7,115 bases of DNA. Source: Chitinophaga pinensis. Its GTDB lineage: Bacteria; Bacteroidota; Bacteroidia; SXHM01. The notes beneath the pieces were generated by a model. It was not told where the DNA came from and ran no database searches. It saw only the letters and a program-made list of their open reading frames with translations. Below are positions 1-5,771 of this stretch, piece by piece; positions within the stretch are counted from its first letter, which is position 1, and every line of letters starts with the position of its first letter. The stretch covers positions 1 to 7,115 of the forward strand of contig CAMDBK010000160.1 of NCBI GenBank assembly GCA_945889235.1, written 5' to 3'. Position numbers and translations under genes: made by a program.

Positions 1-1174
1 CAATGATACCTAGTACTGTGGCAGCTTTTCCAACCATCAGGTAATGTTTGTCGCTTGCATTTTTATTAAAATGTGCCTGGTAAATATCAAACGTGAGTAC
101 AGTGTTAAAGGCAGTTACATTTCCTGCCATACCCGACATAAATGAAGCCAGCAGAGCAGTAACACCAACGCCCAGCAGTCCCGAAGGATAATAATGCGAG
201 ATAAGTGCCGGAAGGGTCATGTCAAAATCCGTGCGTCCGTCTTCTTTCAGGGGGAGCGCAAAATCACCACCTACATGGGTAAGAGCAATAGCTATAAGTC
301 CGGGAAGAATAACGATGAATGGCATCATCATTTTCGGGAAAGAGGCAATCAGCGGTGTGCGTTGTGCTGCCGACATATTGCGCGCTACCATTGCCCTTTG
401 AACGACAAGAAAATCCGTACACCAGTAACCAAACGACATCACAAAGCCCAATCCCATCATCATACTCCACATATTTACTCCCATAGGGTTATCATCTGCA
501 GAACCCATGTAGGTCCATGTATGCGTCATGGCTGCGGGCAGGGTAGAGGAGATCCCTTCCCATCCTCCTGCTTCTCTAAGACCAATAAAAACAACAGGTG
601 CAATACCCAATACTATCAGGAAAAATTGAAGCACTTCGTTATAAACAGCGCTGGTAAGTCCACCCAGAAAGGTATAGATGAGTACAATTCCTGCTGCCAT
701 AAAAACCGAGAACTCAAAGCTCCAGCCGAGGATAACTTTCAGTAATAATGCCAACGCATACAACGAAATACCGGAAGAAAAAATAGTCATAAATGCAAAA
801 GCAATTGCATTAAAACTGCGTGTCTTGTCATCAAACCTCAAGGCCAGGTATTCAGGAACAGAACGGGCACGGCTGCCATAATAAAACGGCATCATGAAAA
901 TACCGAGAAAAATCATGGCAGGTATTGCCCCCAGCCAGTAAAAGTGCGAGGTCATAATCCCGTATTTGGCGCCTGATGCCGCCATACCAATTACTTCCTG
1001 CGCGCCAAGGTTGGCAGAGATAAACGCGAGACTTGTTATCCACAGCGGAATGCTGCGGTTGCTCATCAAGAAATCATTACTGGTTTTTACTTTGCGCTTG
1101 ATAAGAAAACCAATGCCCAGGACAAAGACAAAGTAAAGGCTGATAATGAGGTAATCAGAAAAGGATAAATGCAT
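1..1174 (-). CDS. Sodium:solute symporter (SSS family), C-terminus cut by window edge
   Basis: Inner-membrane secondary transporter that would couple inward solute movement to a Na+ gradient; the substrate cannot be read from the sequence. The reading frame is open from the ATG at 1172-1174 to the window edge (391 codons; family members usually have about 450-600). It translates as a chain of hydrophobic helices starting MHLSFSDYLIISLYF. SSS hallmarks are RARSVPEYLALRFDD after about residue 95, FLGGLTSAVYNEVLQ (a G-G-x-x-A-V pattern) and a late helix LLASFMSGMAGNVTAFNT followed by DIYQ. In that helix Ser347 aligns by eye with one of the two TM8 serines of the vSGLT sodium site, and the next position is Gly348. 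The start is 18 bp past a REP-like palindrome (1193-1219) and has only a weak purine-rich AAAGAGA upstream. Lying just downstream of paaZ, it could import an aromatic acid, since some phenylacetate permeases belong to this family, but this sequence looks more like the general SGLT-like branch. The family call is secure; the substrate is unknown. Confidence 0.92.
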   Translation of the reverse strand, partial: MHLSFSDYLIISLYFVFVLGIGFLIKRKVKTSNDFLMSNRSIPLWITSLAFISANLGAQEVIGMAASGAKYGIMTSHFYWLGAIPAMIFLGIFMMPFYYGSRARSVPEYLALRFDDKTRSFNAIAFAFMTIFSSGISLYALALLLKVILGWSFEFSVFMAAGIVLIYTFLGGLTSAVYNEVLQFFLIVLGIAPVVFIGLREAGGWEGISSTLPAAMTHTWTYMGSADDNPMGVNMWSMMMGLGFVMSFGYWCTDFLVVQRAMVARNMSAAQRTPLIASFPKMMMPFIVILPGLIAIALTHVGGDFALPLKEDGRTDFDMTLPALISHYYPSGLLGVGVTALLASFMSGMAGNVTAFNTVLTFDIYQAHFNKNASDKHYLMVGKAATVLGII

Positions 1175-1192
1175 AAAATGATAATCTCTTTT

Positions 1193-1219
1193 AGTTGCCA
1201 CGCCCTTCAGGGCGTGGAT
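1193..1219. repeat. Outer REP-like palindrome, left copy
   Basis: The stem CCACGCCC (1198-1205) pairs with GGGCGTGG (1210-1217) around the loop TTCA; the loop ends T and A can pair for a ninth base pair. GTTG (1194-1197) precedes the stem in the position where classical REPs carry a guide tetranucleotide. All 27 bases are the exact reverse complement of 1735-1761. In the minus-strand transcript this hairpin would sit in the symporter leader, ending 18 nt before its ATG. Confidence 0.9.
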
Positions 1220-1241
1220 AATATAATGCAAAGTTGTGCGG

Positions 1242-1255
1242 AGGGCTTCAGCCCT
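1242..1255. repeat. Inner REP-like palindrome, left copy
   Basis: AGGGCT (1242-1247) pairs with AGCCCT (1250-1255) around TC. It abuts the transposase stop codon (1256-1258, minus strand). It corresponds, inverted, to the hairpin at 1697-1710, differing at one of the two loop bases and in the flanks. It lies 24 bp inside the outer palindrome stem. Confidence 0.8.
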
Positions 1256-1681
1256 TTAGCTTTCAAACTTATAGTTTTTTATGAACTCATCATACTCTTC
1301 CTGAAAAGTTTTCTTTTTGTGATGTTCTTCCTGATTGCTGATGTAATTATTTACCACATCAAAATGTGATTGACTAACTGAAACTGCAAAGTATTCATCC
1401 TGCCATCCAAATTTCTCAGATAACTGCAAGTTTTTATTTGCCCAATGTGATGATTCTCCTTTTATGAGATTCATGATTGTTGCAATGTTTTGGTCTGAAG
1501 ATAAAGAGAGTAAACAGTGAAGATGATTCTGAAAACCATTTACATTTAAAAGATGAATGCTTTTTGAAGAAGAGTAGGAGCGGATGTGTTCACATATAGC
1601 ATCCTTGTTTTCTTTGTTCATCAATATCAGCCTGTCTTTGGTTGCCCAGACTGCATGGATTATAATTTTTGTGAAAGGCAT
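1256..1681 (-). CDS. REP-associated tyrosine transposase (Y1_Tnp / IS200-like, RAYT)
   Basis: Predicted HUH single-strand DNA nuclease of 141 residues, the usual size for a lone Y1 domain. The N-terminus MPFTKIIIHAVWATKDR is the family's opening strand. The HUH metal motif is HLH at 53-55 (NHLHCLL). The probable catalytic tyrosine is Tyr113 in NNYISNQEEHHKKKTF, the characteristic Y-I-x-N-Q-x-x-H-H signature. WQDEYFAVSVS at about 93-103 is also typical. No frameshift or loss of these residues is visible, so the protein looks intact. Start: ATG at 1679-1681, about 15 bp past the inner palindrome and without an obvious Shine-Dalgarno. The stop abuts the opposite inner palindrome. The enzyme would be expected to recognise and cut the REP hairpins flanking it. 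The family assignment is strong; current activity is unknown. Confidence 0.92.
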   Translation of the reverse strand: MPFTKIIIHAVWATKDRLILMNKENKDAICEHIRSYSSSKSIHLLNVNGFQNHLHCLLSLSSDQNIATIMNLIKGESSHWANKNLQLSEKFGWQDEYFAVSVSQSHFDVVNNYISNQEEHHKKKTFQEEYDEFIKNYKFES

Positions 1682-1696
1682 AGCTCTGGTGTTTGA

Positions 1697-1710
1697 AGGG
1701 CTAAAGCCCT
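1697..1710. repeat. Inner REP-like palindrome, right copy
   Basis: AGGGCT (1697-1702) pairs with AGCCCT (1705-1710) around AA. It is the inverted partner of 1242-1255. It lies 15 bp upstream of the transposase ATG, so in a transcript of that gene it could partly fold over the start region, and it is 26 bp from the outer stem. Confidence 0.8.
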
Positions 1711-1734
1711 GAGTTATTCTTATTATTTATCTGA

Positions 1735-1761
1735 ATCCACGCCCTGAAGGGCGTGGCAACT
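1735..1761. repeat. Outer REP-like palindrome, right copy
   Basis: The stem CCACGCCC (1737-1744) pairs with GGGCGTGG (1749-1756) around TGAA, followed by CAAC, the complement of the GTTG at the left end. It is a perfect 27-bp inverted match to 1193-1219. It begins 5 bp after the paaZ stop codon on the minus strand. With no T-run behind it, it is a poor intrinsic terminator but could stabilise the 3' end of paaZ mRNA. Confidence 0.9.
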
Positions 1762-1766
1762 CATCA

Positions 1767-3875
1767 TTAATTTTGATTTTTTTTCTTCACCATTGTAAGA
1801 ATAGTAGCAATCGCAACCGTATCTCCATTGGTTAAATCCACTTCGTATTTATCGCGAATTTCCTGAGAGGAACAGTCATACACATCCACCACCCATTTCA
1901 CAATTCCTTTGGCTACATCCTCTTCGTTGCGTTTTTCCTGATCCACTTTTTCTTTGCAGGTAAAGCGAACGCCAATGGTCATTCCCGGATAAACTGGTTT
2001 GGTAAAACGACATTCATCTAATCCGTAATTCAATAATACAGGTCCTTTTGGTGGGTCAACAAATAAACCGGCAGCGCGTGAAAGAATAAAATAGCCATGC
2101 GCTACTGTGCGTTTAAATGGAGTTCCTTCTAATGAATTCGGATCCATGTGAGCATAAAACTTATCACCACTCAATTCTGCAAAATCCAGAATATCCTGTT
2201 CAGTTACGGTGTGTGTTTTTGTAATAAGTGTTTCGCCTATTTCAAGGTCTTCAAAATATTGCTGAAAAGGATGAATATCTTTCTCAATATATTTTCCACC
2301 GTATTGGTATTGATTGGTAACATTAGTAAGCGTTGTTGGAGAGCCCTGAATAGCGGTGCGTTGCAGGTAATGAAATACACCGCGTCTGCCGCCCATTTCT
2401 TCTCCGCCACCCGCTCTGCCCGGTCCGCCATGTACCAGCATCGGCATCGGTGAACCATGTCCTGTGCTTTCTTTTGCGCACTGGCGGTTGAGAATTAAAA
2501 TTCTACCGTGCATACTTGCAGCACCCAGTACATATTCTTTTGCAATTTTATCATCGGCTGTAATAATAGAACTACACAGCGAACCTTTGCCCAACTTGGC
2601 AAGCGCAATGGCTTCATCTGTTGTTTTATAAGGCATCAGTGTTGATACCGGACCAAAGGCCTCAATGTTGTGACAGTCAAGATTTTTAAAAGGATTTTCA
2701 TTCAGAAAAATAACAGGAGGCATAAACGCACCTTTGTTTTTATCAGCTCCTTTTACTTCAAATTTTTCAAAATCACCGATGATGATTTGTTGTGATTTGC
2801 TGAGTTGTTCTACTTTTTCTTTTACTTCTTTCAGTTGTGCCAATCCTGCAAGTGAACCCATGCGCACACCTTCCACATTCGGGTCGCCAATAATGTTTGA
2901 TGCAAGCCTTTTTCCAAGTGCCAGACGCACTTCTTCTACTCTGTTCTCTGGAACAATAATTCTGCGAACAGCAGTACATTTTTGTCCTGCTTTGGTAGTT
3001 ATTTCGCGTACTACTTCTTTGATGAAAATATCAAATTCGGGTTGGTCAGGGGTAACATCGTTGCCGAGGATGCAACAGTTCAGAGAGTCTGCTTCCATCG
3101 TAAACGGAACGGCTTCTTCAATCAATCGCGGATGCGATTTCAGCATTTTTCCAGTGCTTGCACTCCCTGTAAATGTTACCACATCAGAGCTGATTACATG
3201 GTCTAGAATTCCATTAGCGCTTCCGCAAATCAGTTGCAAAGCCCCTTCGGGAAGAATGCCGCTTGCTATAATTTCTTTGGCAACAGCTTCAGTAAGAAAA
3301 GAAGTAATTGTAGCCGGTTTCACGATTGCCGGAACACCGGCAAGCCAGTTCACCGCCACTTTCTCCAACATTCCCCAAACAGGAAAATTAAATGCGTTGA
3401 TGTGAATGGCAACACCTTCTTTCGGCACACAAATGTGATGACCGATAAAGGTGTTTTGTTTGGAAAGTTTTGCAACATCACCTTCCACACAAAATGTTTC
3501 ATTAGGAAAAGTTCTGCGCAATGATGCGTACGAAAATAAATTACCGATGCCGCCTTCTATATCCACCCAGCTATCGGCTTTTGTAGCGCCTGTTGCCCAT
3601 GATATTTTGTAGAACAGGTCTTTCTTTTCCATCAGGTGAAGCGCTAATGCTTTCAGCATTCTTCCTCGTTCAGGGAAAGTCATTTTGCGGAGTTTTGGTC
3701 CGCCAACGGTGCGCGCATAATCGCACATAGCACCAAAGTCTAATCCTTTGCTGCTGGCACTTGCAATGGCATCGCCTGTGATTGCATTATATAGTAATTG
3801 CCCAATTCCCTCACCGGCAATCCATTTGCCGAGAGCATAGTTGTTAAGTGGTTGTAAACTTGTTGCTTTACTCAT
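1767..3875 (-). CDS. paaZ: Bifunctional PaaZ: oxepin-CoA hydrolase / 3-oxo-5,6-dehydrosuberyl-CoA semialdehyde dehydrogenase
   Basis: Cytoplasmic enzyme of aerobic phenylacetyl-CoA degradation. Its MaoC-like hydratase half opens the oxepin-CoA ring and its NADP-dependent aldehyde dehydrogenase half oxidises the resulting semialdehyde. At 702 residues it is close to the family length of about 680. The aldehyde dehydrogenase domain spans about 1-515: oxyanion Asn163 in INAFNFPVWG, Lys187 in VKPA, the FTGSASTGK nucleotide loop at 235-243, general base Glu261 in FTMEAD and nucleophile Cys300 in GQKCTAVRR. The hydratase domain spans about 535-695: FAELSGDKFYAHMD carries catalytic Asp571 and His576. 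The linker GRAGGGEEMGGRRG and LQRTAIQGSPT is PaaZ-typical. The ATG at 3873-3875 is the only reasonable start, 18 bp past a possible -7 box. A strong terminator separates it from the upstream lipoprotein gene, so it probably begins its own transcript. No other paa gene is in the window. All expected catalytic residues are present. Confidence 0.96.
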   Translation of the reverse strand: MSKATSLQPLNNYALGKWIAGEGIGQLLYNAITGDAIASASSKGLDFGAMCDYARTVGGPKLRKMTFPERGRMLKALALHLMEKKDLFYKISWATGATKADSWVDIEGGIGNLFSYASLRRTFPNETFCVEGDVAKLSKQNTFIGHHICVPKEGVAIHINAFNFPVWGMLEKVAVNWLAGVPAIVKPATITSFLTEAVAKEIIASGILPEGALQLICGSANGILDHVISSDVVTFTGSASTGKMLKSHPRLIEEAVPFTMEADSLNCCILGNDVTPDQPEFDIFIKEVVREITTKAGQKCTAVRRIIVPENRVEEVRLALGKRLASNIIGDPNVEGVRMGSLAGLAQLKEVKEKVEQLSKSQQIIIGDFEKFEVKGADKNKGAFMPPVIFLNENPFKNLDCHNIEAFGPVSTLMPYKTTDEAIALAKLGKGSLCSSIITADDKIAKEYVLGAASMHGRILILNRQCAKESTGHGSPMPMLVHGGPGRAGGGEEMGGRRGVFHYLQRTAIQGSPTTLTNVTNQYQYGGKYIEKDIHPFQQYFEDLEIGETLITKTHTVTEQDILDFAELSGDKFYAHMDPNSLEGTPFKRTVAHGYFILSRAAGLFVDPPKGPVLLNYGLDECRFTKPVYPGMTIGVRFTCKEKVDQEKRNEEDVAKGIVKWVVDVYDCSSQEIRDKYEVDLTNGDTVAIATILTMVKKKNQN

Positions 3876-3893
3876 GTTGATATTTTATGAGGT

Positions 3894-3901
3894 CAAATAT
3901 A
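3894..3901 (-). promoter_or_regulatory. Possible Bacteroidota-type -7 box for paaZ
   Basis: Read on the minus strand the sequence is TATATTTG, a full match to the TAnnTTTG -7 consensus of Bacteroidota housekeeping promoters. It lies 18 bp upstream of the paaZ ATG and 16 bp downstream of the terminator stem. No clear TTTG at the -33 position was found. An 8-bp palindrome GCAATTGC (3904-3911) lies just upstream of the box and could be an operator or chance. Confidence 0.4.
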
Positions 3902-3917
3902 AAAGCAATTGCACAAT

Positions 3918-3951
3918 AAAAAAGGGAAAGCATAATTGCTTTCCCTTTTTT
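3918..3951 (-). terminator. Strong intrinsic terminator after the lipoprotein gene
   Basis: The perfect 15-bp stem AAAAAAGGGAAAGCA (3918-3932) pairs with 3937-3951 around the loop TAAT. Flanking A and T runs give a U-tract in either direction, so it could work bidirectionally. On the minus strand it lies 18 bp after the stop of the lipoprotein gene and closes the gene group that begins with the RIC gene. Confidence 0.88.
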
Positions 3952-3969
3952 AAATAATTCAGATAAAAT

Positions 3970-4362
3970 TTAATTTGCCCAGTGCAACGTATAATTCAAC
4001 TCGCCTTTGTTGTTATCATGATCCCACGCTTCAATTTTGAGTTGAAAATGTATGTGTACAGTGTCGGTTGGTGCATAAAAAGTATCGATGTGGAAACTTT
4101 CCATGTCGTGCACCGATGGCATAAAGTTCAAAACGGTGTCACCGGTTTCCTGCTTAGTTAGTGTCACCATAAGTTCATGCAATGCTTCATTGTCAGTTAC
4201 TTCACCATGAATAAAAATAGTATCACCAATGGCAAAATCCTGCTCATCTGTTGGTGTTGTTAACGTTATAACCGGACCTTGTTCTTCCGGATTCTCTTTT
4301 TTGCACGAAGAGATACTGATTGTAAGAATTGTTGAGAATAATATTAAGATATTGTTTTTCAT
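3970..4362 (-). CDS. Small His-rich lipoprotein with Ig-like body, function unknown
   Basis: A 130-residue protein with a lipoprotein signal peptide: MKNNILILF, a hydrophobic stretch and the lipobox ISSC with Cys20 as the expected lipidated residue. KKENPEEQGP follows as a flexible tether. The body opens with PVITLTTPTDEQ and GDTIFIHGEVTDNEAL, the pattern of short beta-sandwich domains on Bacteroidota lipoproteins (DUF4625-like or similar; the family is not certain). Eight histidines occur in about 110 mature residues (52, 62, 85, 91, 103, 105, 115, 127), including HIH at 103-105 and DHD at 114-116, which could bind metal. It would sit in the cell envelope. It starts 32 bp after the barrel gene and is followed by a strong terminator, so it looks like the last gene of the unit. 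No function is assigned. Confidence 0.8.
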   Translation of the reverse strand: MKNNILILFSTILTISISSCKKENPEEQGPVITLTTPTDEQDFAIGDTIFIHGEVTDNEALHELMVTLTKQETGDTVLNFMPSVHDMESFHIDTFYAPTDTVHIHFQLKIEAWDHDNNKGELNYTLHWAN

Positions 4363-4394
4363 AATTAGTTATAATGTTAGTTGTTTAATTTTTT

Positions 4395-5309
4395 TTAGAA
4401 CATGAATGTAAGATTGGCGGTATAGCGTTGTCCAGGTTTAATCAATCCTTCTGCTAAATTATATGCCAGCGGTTGCTGAAACGAAACCCCGATATTTAAA
4501 TTTTTGAAATAGGTTTCCATGCCTGCAGTAGCATAAAGTGTGTTGCCACCTGTGTAGTATTTTATGCTGTTTTTACGTGTGTTTTTCTCAGCGTGCTCAA
4601 ATGAAATTCCGGTGTTGGGAAGGAAAGAAATATTCTTTGCTTTCAGCCATAGAAATGCTTTCAGCGAAAGATTGAAACGATCTCCGAAACGGTAGTTATC
4701 CTTATTAGCAGTGTTGATACGATACGAAACCTCCGTATTGATTCCTGCTTTTTTGTAGCGCATAGTATAAACACCATTCACAATAAAATCAAAGCTTCCC
4801 GTTCCGGTTTGCATATTTGGATTTGTTGCGCTTCCGTCATCAATGTTCTTAAATTTTCCTGTCGGAAATTTTATGCCACCGCCCAGCAGAAGAGTATGTT
4901 TCACTTTGTTTAGCATACTGTCGCCCGTATTTATGACAGCATAATTTGCCATAAGCGTAGCATCGCCCAAGCCATAAGCACTAGAAATAACACTGCTTTC
5001 ATTTTCCCTGAAAACATTGAATGGCACAAATGCAAAAATCTGGATTCGTTTTGCAACATAAAATCGCCCCCATAACTCAATTGAATGCAACGAAAGCTTG
5101 GTTGCAGGTTTGTAAATCTCATCAGCAATATAAGACGGGATATGATTAGCAGTGGAGGAACTTCCCGTCCACCTAACACCTATAAAATGTTTTTGAAACT
5201 GTGGGAGTATCCCGTAGTAACTTCCCCCGGATGAGCAACTGCAAACATCACATGCTTTTATTGATGCTGCAGTATGCAACACGAGTAGTAATAACAATGC
5301 TTTACGCAT
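4395..5309 (-). CDS. Putative outer-membrane beta-barrel protein with N-terminal CxxCxC motif
   Basis: A 304-residue exported protein. The frame also has a TTG at 5333, but the ATG at 5307-5309 is chosen because MRKALLLLLVLHTAASIKA from there is a clean signal peptide. Cleavage after Ala19 would put C20-D-V-C23-S-C25 at the mature N-terminus, followed by SSGGSYYGILPQFQ, a motif seen in many uncharacterised Bacteroidota proteins. The rest alternates short amphipathic strands and Gly/Asn turns (LLLGGGIKFPTGKF, TGTGSFDFIVNGVY, YRFGDRFNLSLKAF) and ends in TANLTFMF, with the terminal Phe typical of barrels inserted by the BAM machinery. It resembles the transporter/MetA-like barrel superfamily, but the exact family is unsure. 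The three cysteines could bind a metal. It follows the Cys-rich gene by 66 bp (with a weak hairpin between) and precedes the lipoprotein gene by 32 bp. Confidence 0.8.
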   Translation of the reverse strand: MRKALLLLLVLHTAASIKACDVCSCSSGGSYYGILPQFQKHFIGVRWTGSSSTANHIPSYIADEIYKPATKLSLHSIELWGRFYVAKRIQIFAFVPFNVFRENESSVISSAYGLGDATLMANYAVINTGDSMLNKVKHTLLLGGGIKFPTGKFKNIDDGSATNPNMQTGTGSFDFIVNGVYTMRYKKAGINTEVSYRINTANKDNYRFGDRFNLSLKAFLWLKAKNISFLPNTGISFEHAEKNTRKNSIKYYTGGNTLYATAGMETYFKNLNIGVSFQQPLAYNLAEGLIKPGQRYTANLTFMF

Positions 5310-5344
5310 GGCTTCAGAATTTAAATGATACAATAATTTAAAAG

Positions 5345-5359
5345 CAGGCAGAATGCCTG
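5345..5359 (-). terminator. Weak terminator-like hairpin between Cys-rich and barrel genes
   Basis: CAGGCA (5345-5350) pairs with TGCCTG (5354-5359) around GAA. On the minus strand it is followed by CTTTTAAATTATT, an interrupted T-rich tract. It lies 16 bp after the stop of the Cys-rich gene. It could lower expression of the barrel and lipoprotein genes relative to the RIC gene, or be chance. Confidence 0.4.
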
Positions 5360-5375
5360 AACACGCTGAGAAAAA

Positions 5376-5747
5376 CTAAGCGCTTAAGCCGGGCGGATGA
5401 AAAACGGGAAAAACTACCTTATCGGTAAGGATTGTTGAGTAGGTAAAAACAGGTTTAATTATTAAGTCTTCAAAAATAATTTCCTCTTCGTGTATGGTGT
5501 TATATAAAGTAATTTCAAATTTTTCTTTACAGTTGCCTGTTGGTGTGTTTCCGCTCTTTTCTTCTTTATCCAGTTCTTTTTTCAGGTGGCATTTACCTTC
5601 GCAGTGCATCGCTTTCTTCTCTTTGTTTTCACAAAGGACATTGGAAAAATAATCCTTATTCAACTGATAATTCACAATGATAAAGGTGCGCGTGAATGAC
5701 TGCAACAGGAATAGAAAAGCGAGCGATATAGTAAGCGTAGATTTCAA
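5376..5747 (-). CDS. Cys-rich membrane-anchored small protein, function unknown
   Basis: A 123-residue protein with an N-terminal signal or anchor helix (TLTISLAFLFLLQSF), then YQLNKDYFSNVLCENKEKK and MHCEGKCHLKKEL. Cysteines at 39, 49, 53 and 73 plus His48 and His54 form a compact cluster that could bind metal on the periplasmic side. It ends with a VFPVFHPPGLSA tail. Proteins of this plan (LCEN...C.GKC.L near the front, FHPP at the end) recur in Bacteroidota and, from memory, often near metal-transport genes; that recollection is not proof. The start is the TTG at 5745-5747: the only in-frame codons between it and an upstream TAA are TAC, CTT, GCG, CAA and GTT, and the next Met is residue 47, beyond the signal. 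The gene begins 24 bp after the RIC stop, so co-transcription is likely. Confidence 0.8.
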   Translation of the reverse strand: MKSTLTISLAFLFLLQSFTRTFIIVNYQLNKDYFSNVLCENKEKKAMHCEGKCHLKKELDKEEKSGNTPTGNCKEKFEITLYNTIHEEEIIFEDLIIKPVFTYSTILTDKVVFPVFHPPGLSA

Positions 5748-5771
5748 AACTTGCGCAAGGTATTAATCATA

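Larger units (their letters stand above)
1193..1761 (-). mobile_element. REP/RAYT-type element: Y1 transposase gene framed by nested palindromes
   Basis: A self-contained unit of about 569 bp. The outer ends (1193-1219 and 1735-1761) are perfect 27-bp inverted copies of each other, and each copy is itself a hairpin. A second, inner pair of shorter palindromes (1242-1255 and 1697-1710) hugs the single transposase ORF. No target-site duplication is visible outside the ends, as expected for single-strand HUH transposition. There is no accessory tnpB. The layout matches REP-associated tyrosine transposase units, thought to be largely domesticated genes that mobilise or maintain the genome's REP hairpins; whether this copy is mobile cannot be judged from one locus. 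The exact outer boundaries are inferred from the repeats. Confidence 0.8.

Noticed and set aside
194..745. 183-residue plus-strand ORF
   Set aside because: It is antisense to the symporter, has low-complexity Lys/His/Arg-rich translation and no recognisable fold; it is a shadow of the real minus-strand frame.
1169..1369. 66-residue plus-strand ORF covering the left REP region
   Set aside because: It overlaps the symporter start, both palindromes and the transposase 3' end in antisense; no protein family signal.
1193..1761. CRISPR or phage attachment site reading of the repeats
   Set aside because: There are only two inverted hairpin pairs around a Y1 transposase, with no regular direct repeats, spacers, cas genes or integrase.
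2734..3405. 223-residue plus-strand ORF
   Set aside because: It lies entirely antisense to well-conserved paaZ codons and is Ser/Thr-rich like typical antisense translation.
5310..5333. Upstream TTG start adding eight residues to the barrel protein
   Set aside because: The extra YHLNSEA would precede an otherwise clean signal peptide beginning at the ATG; the ATG is preferred.
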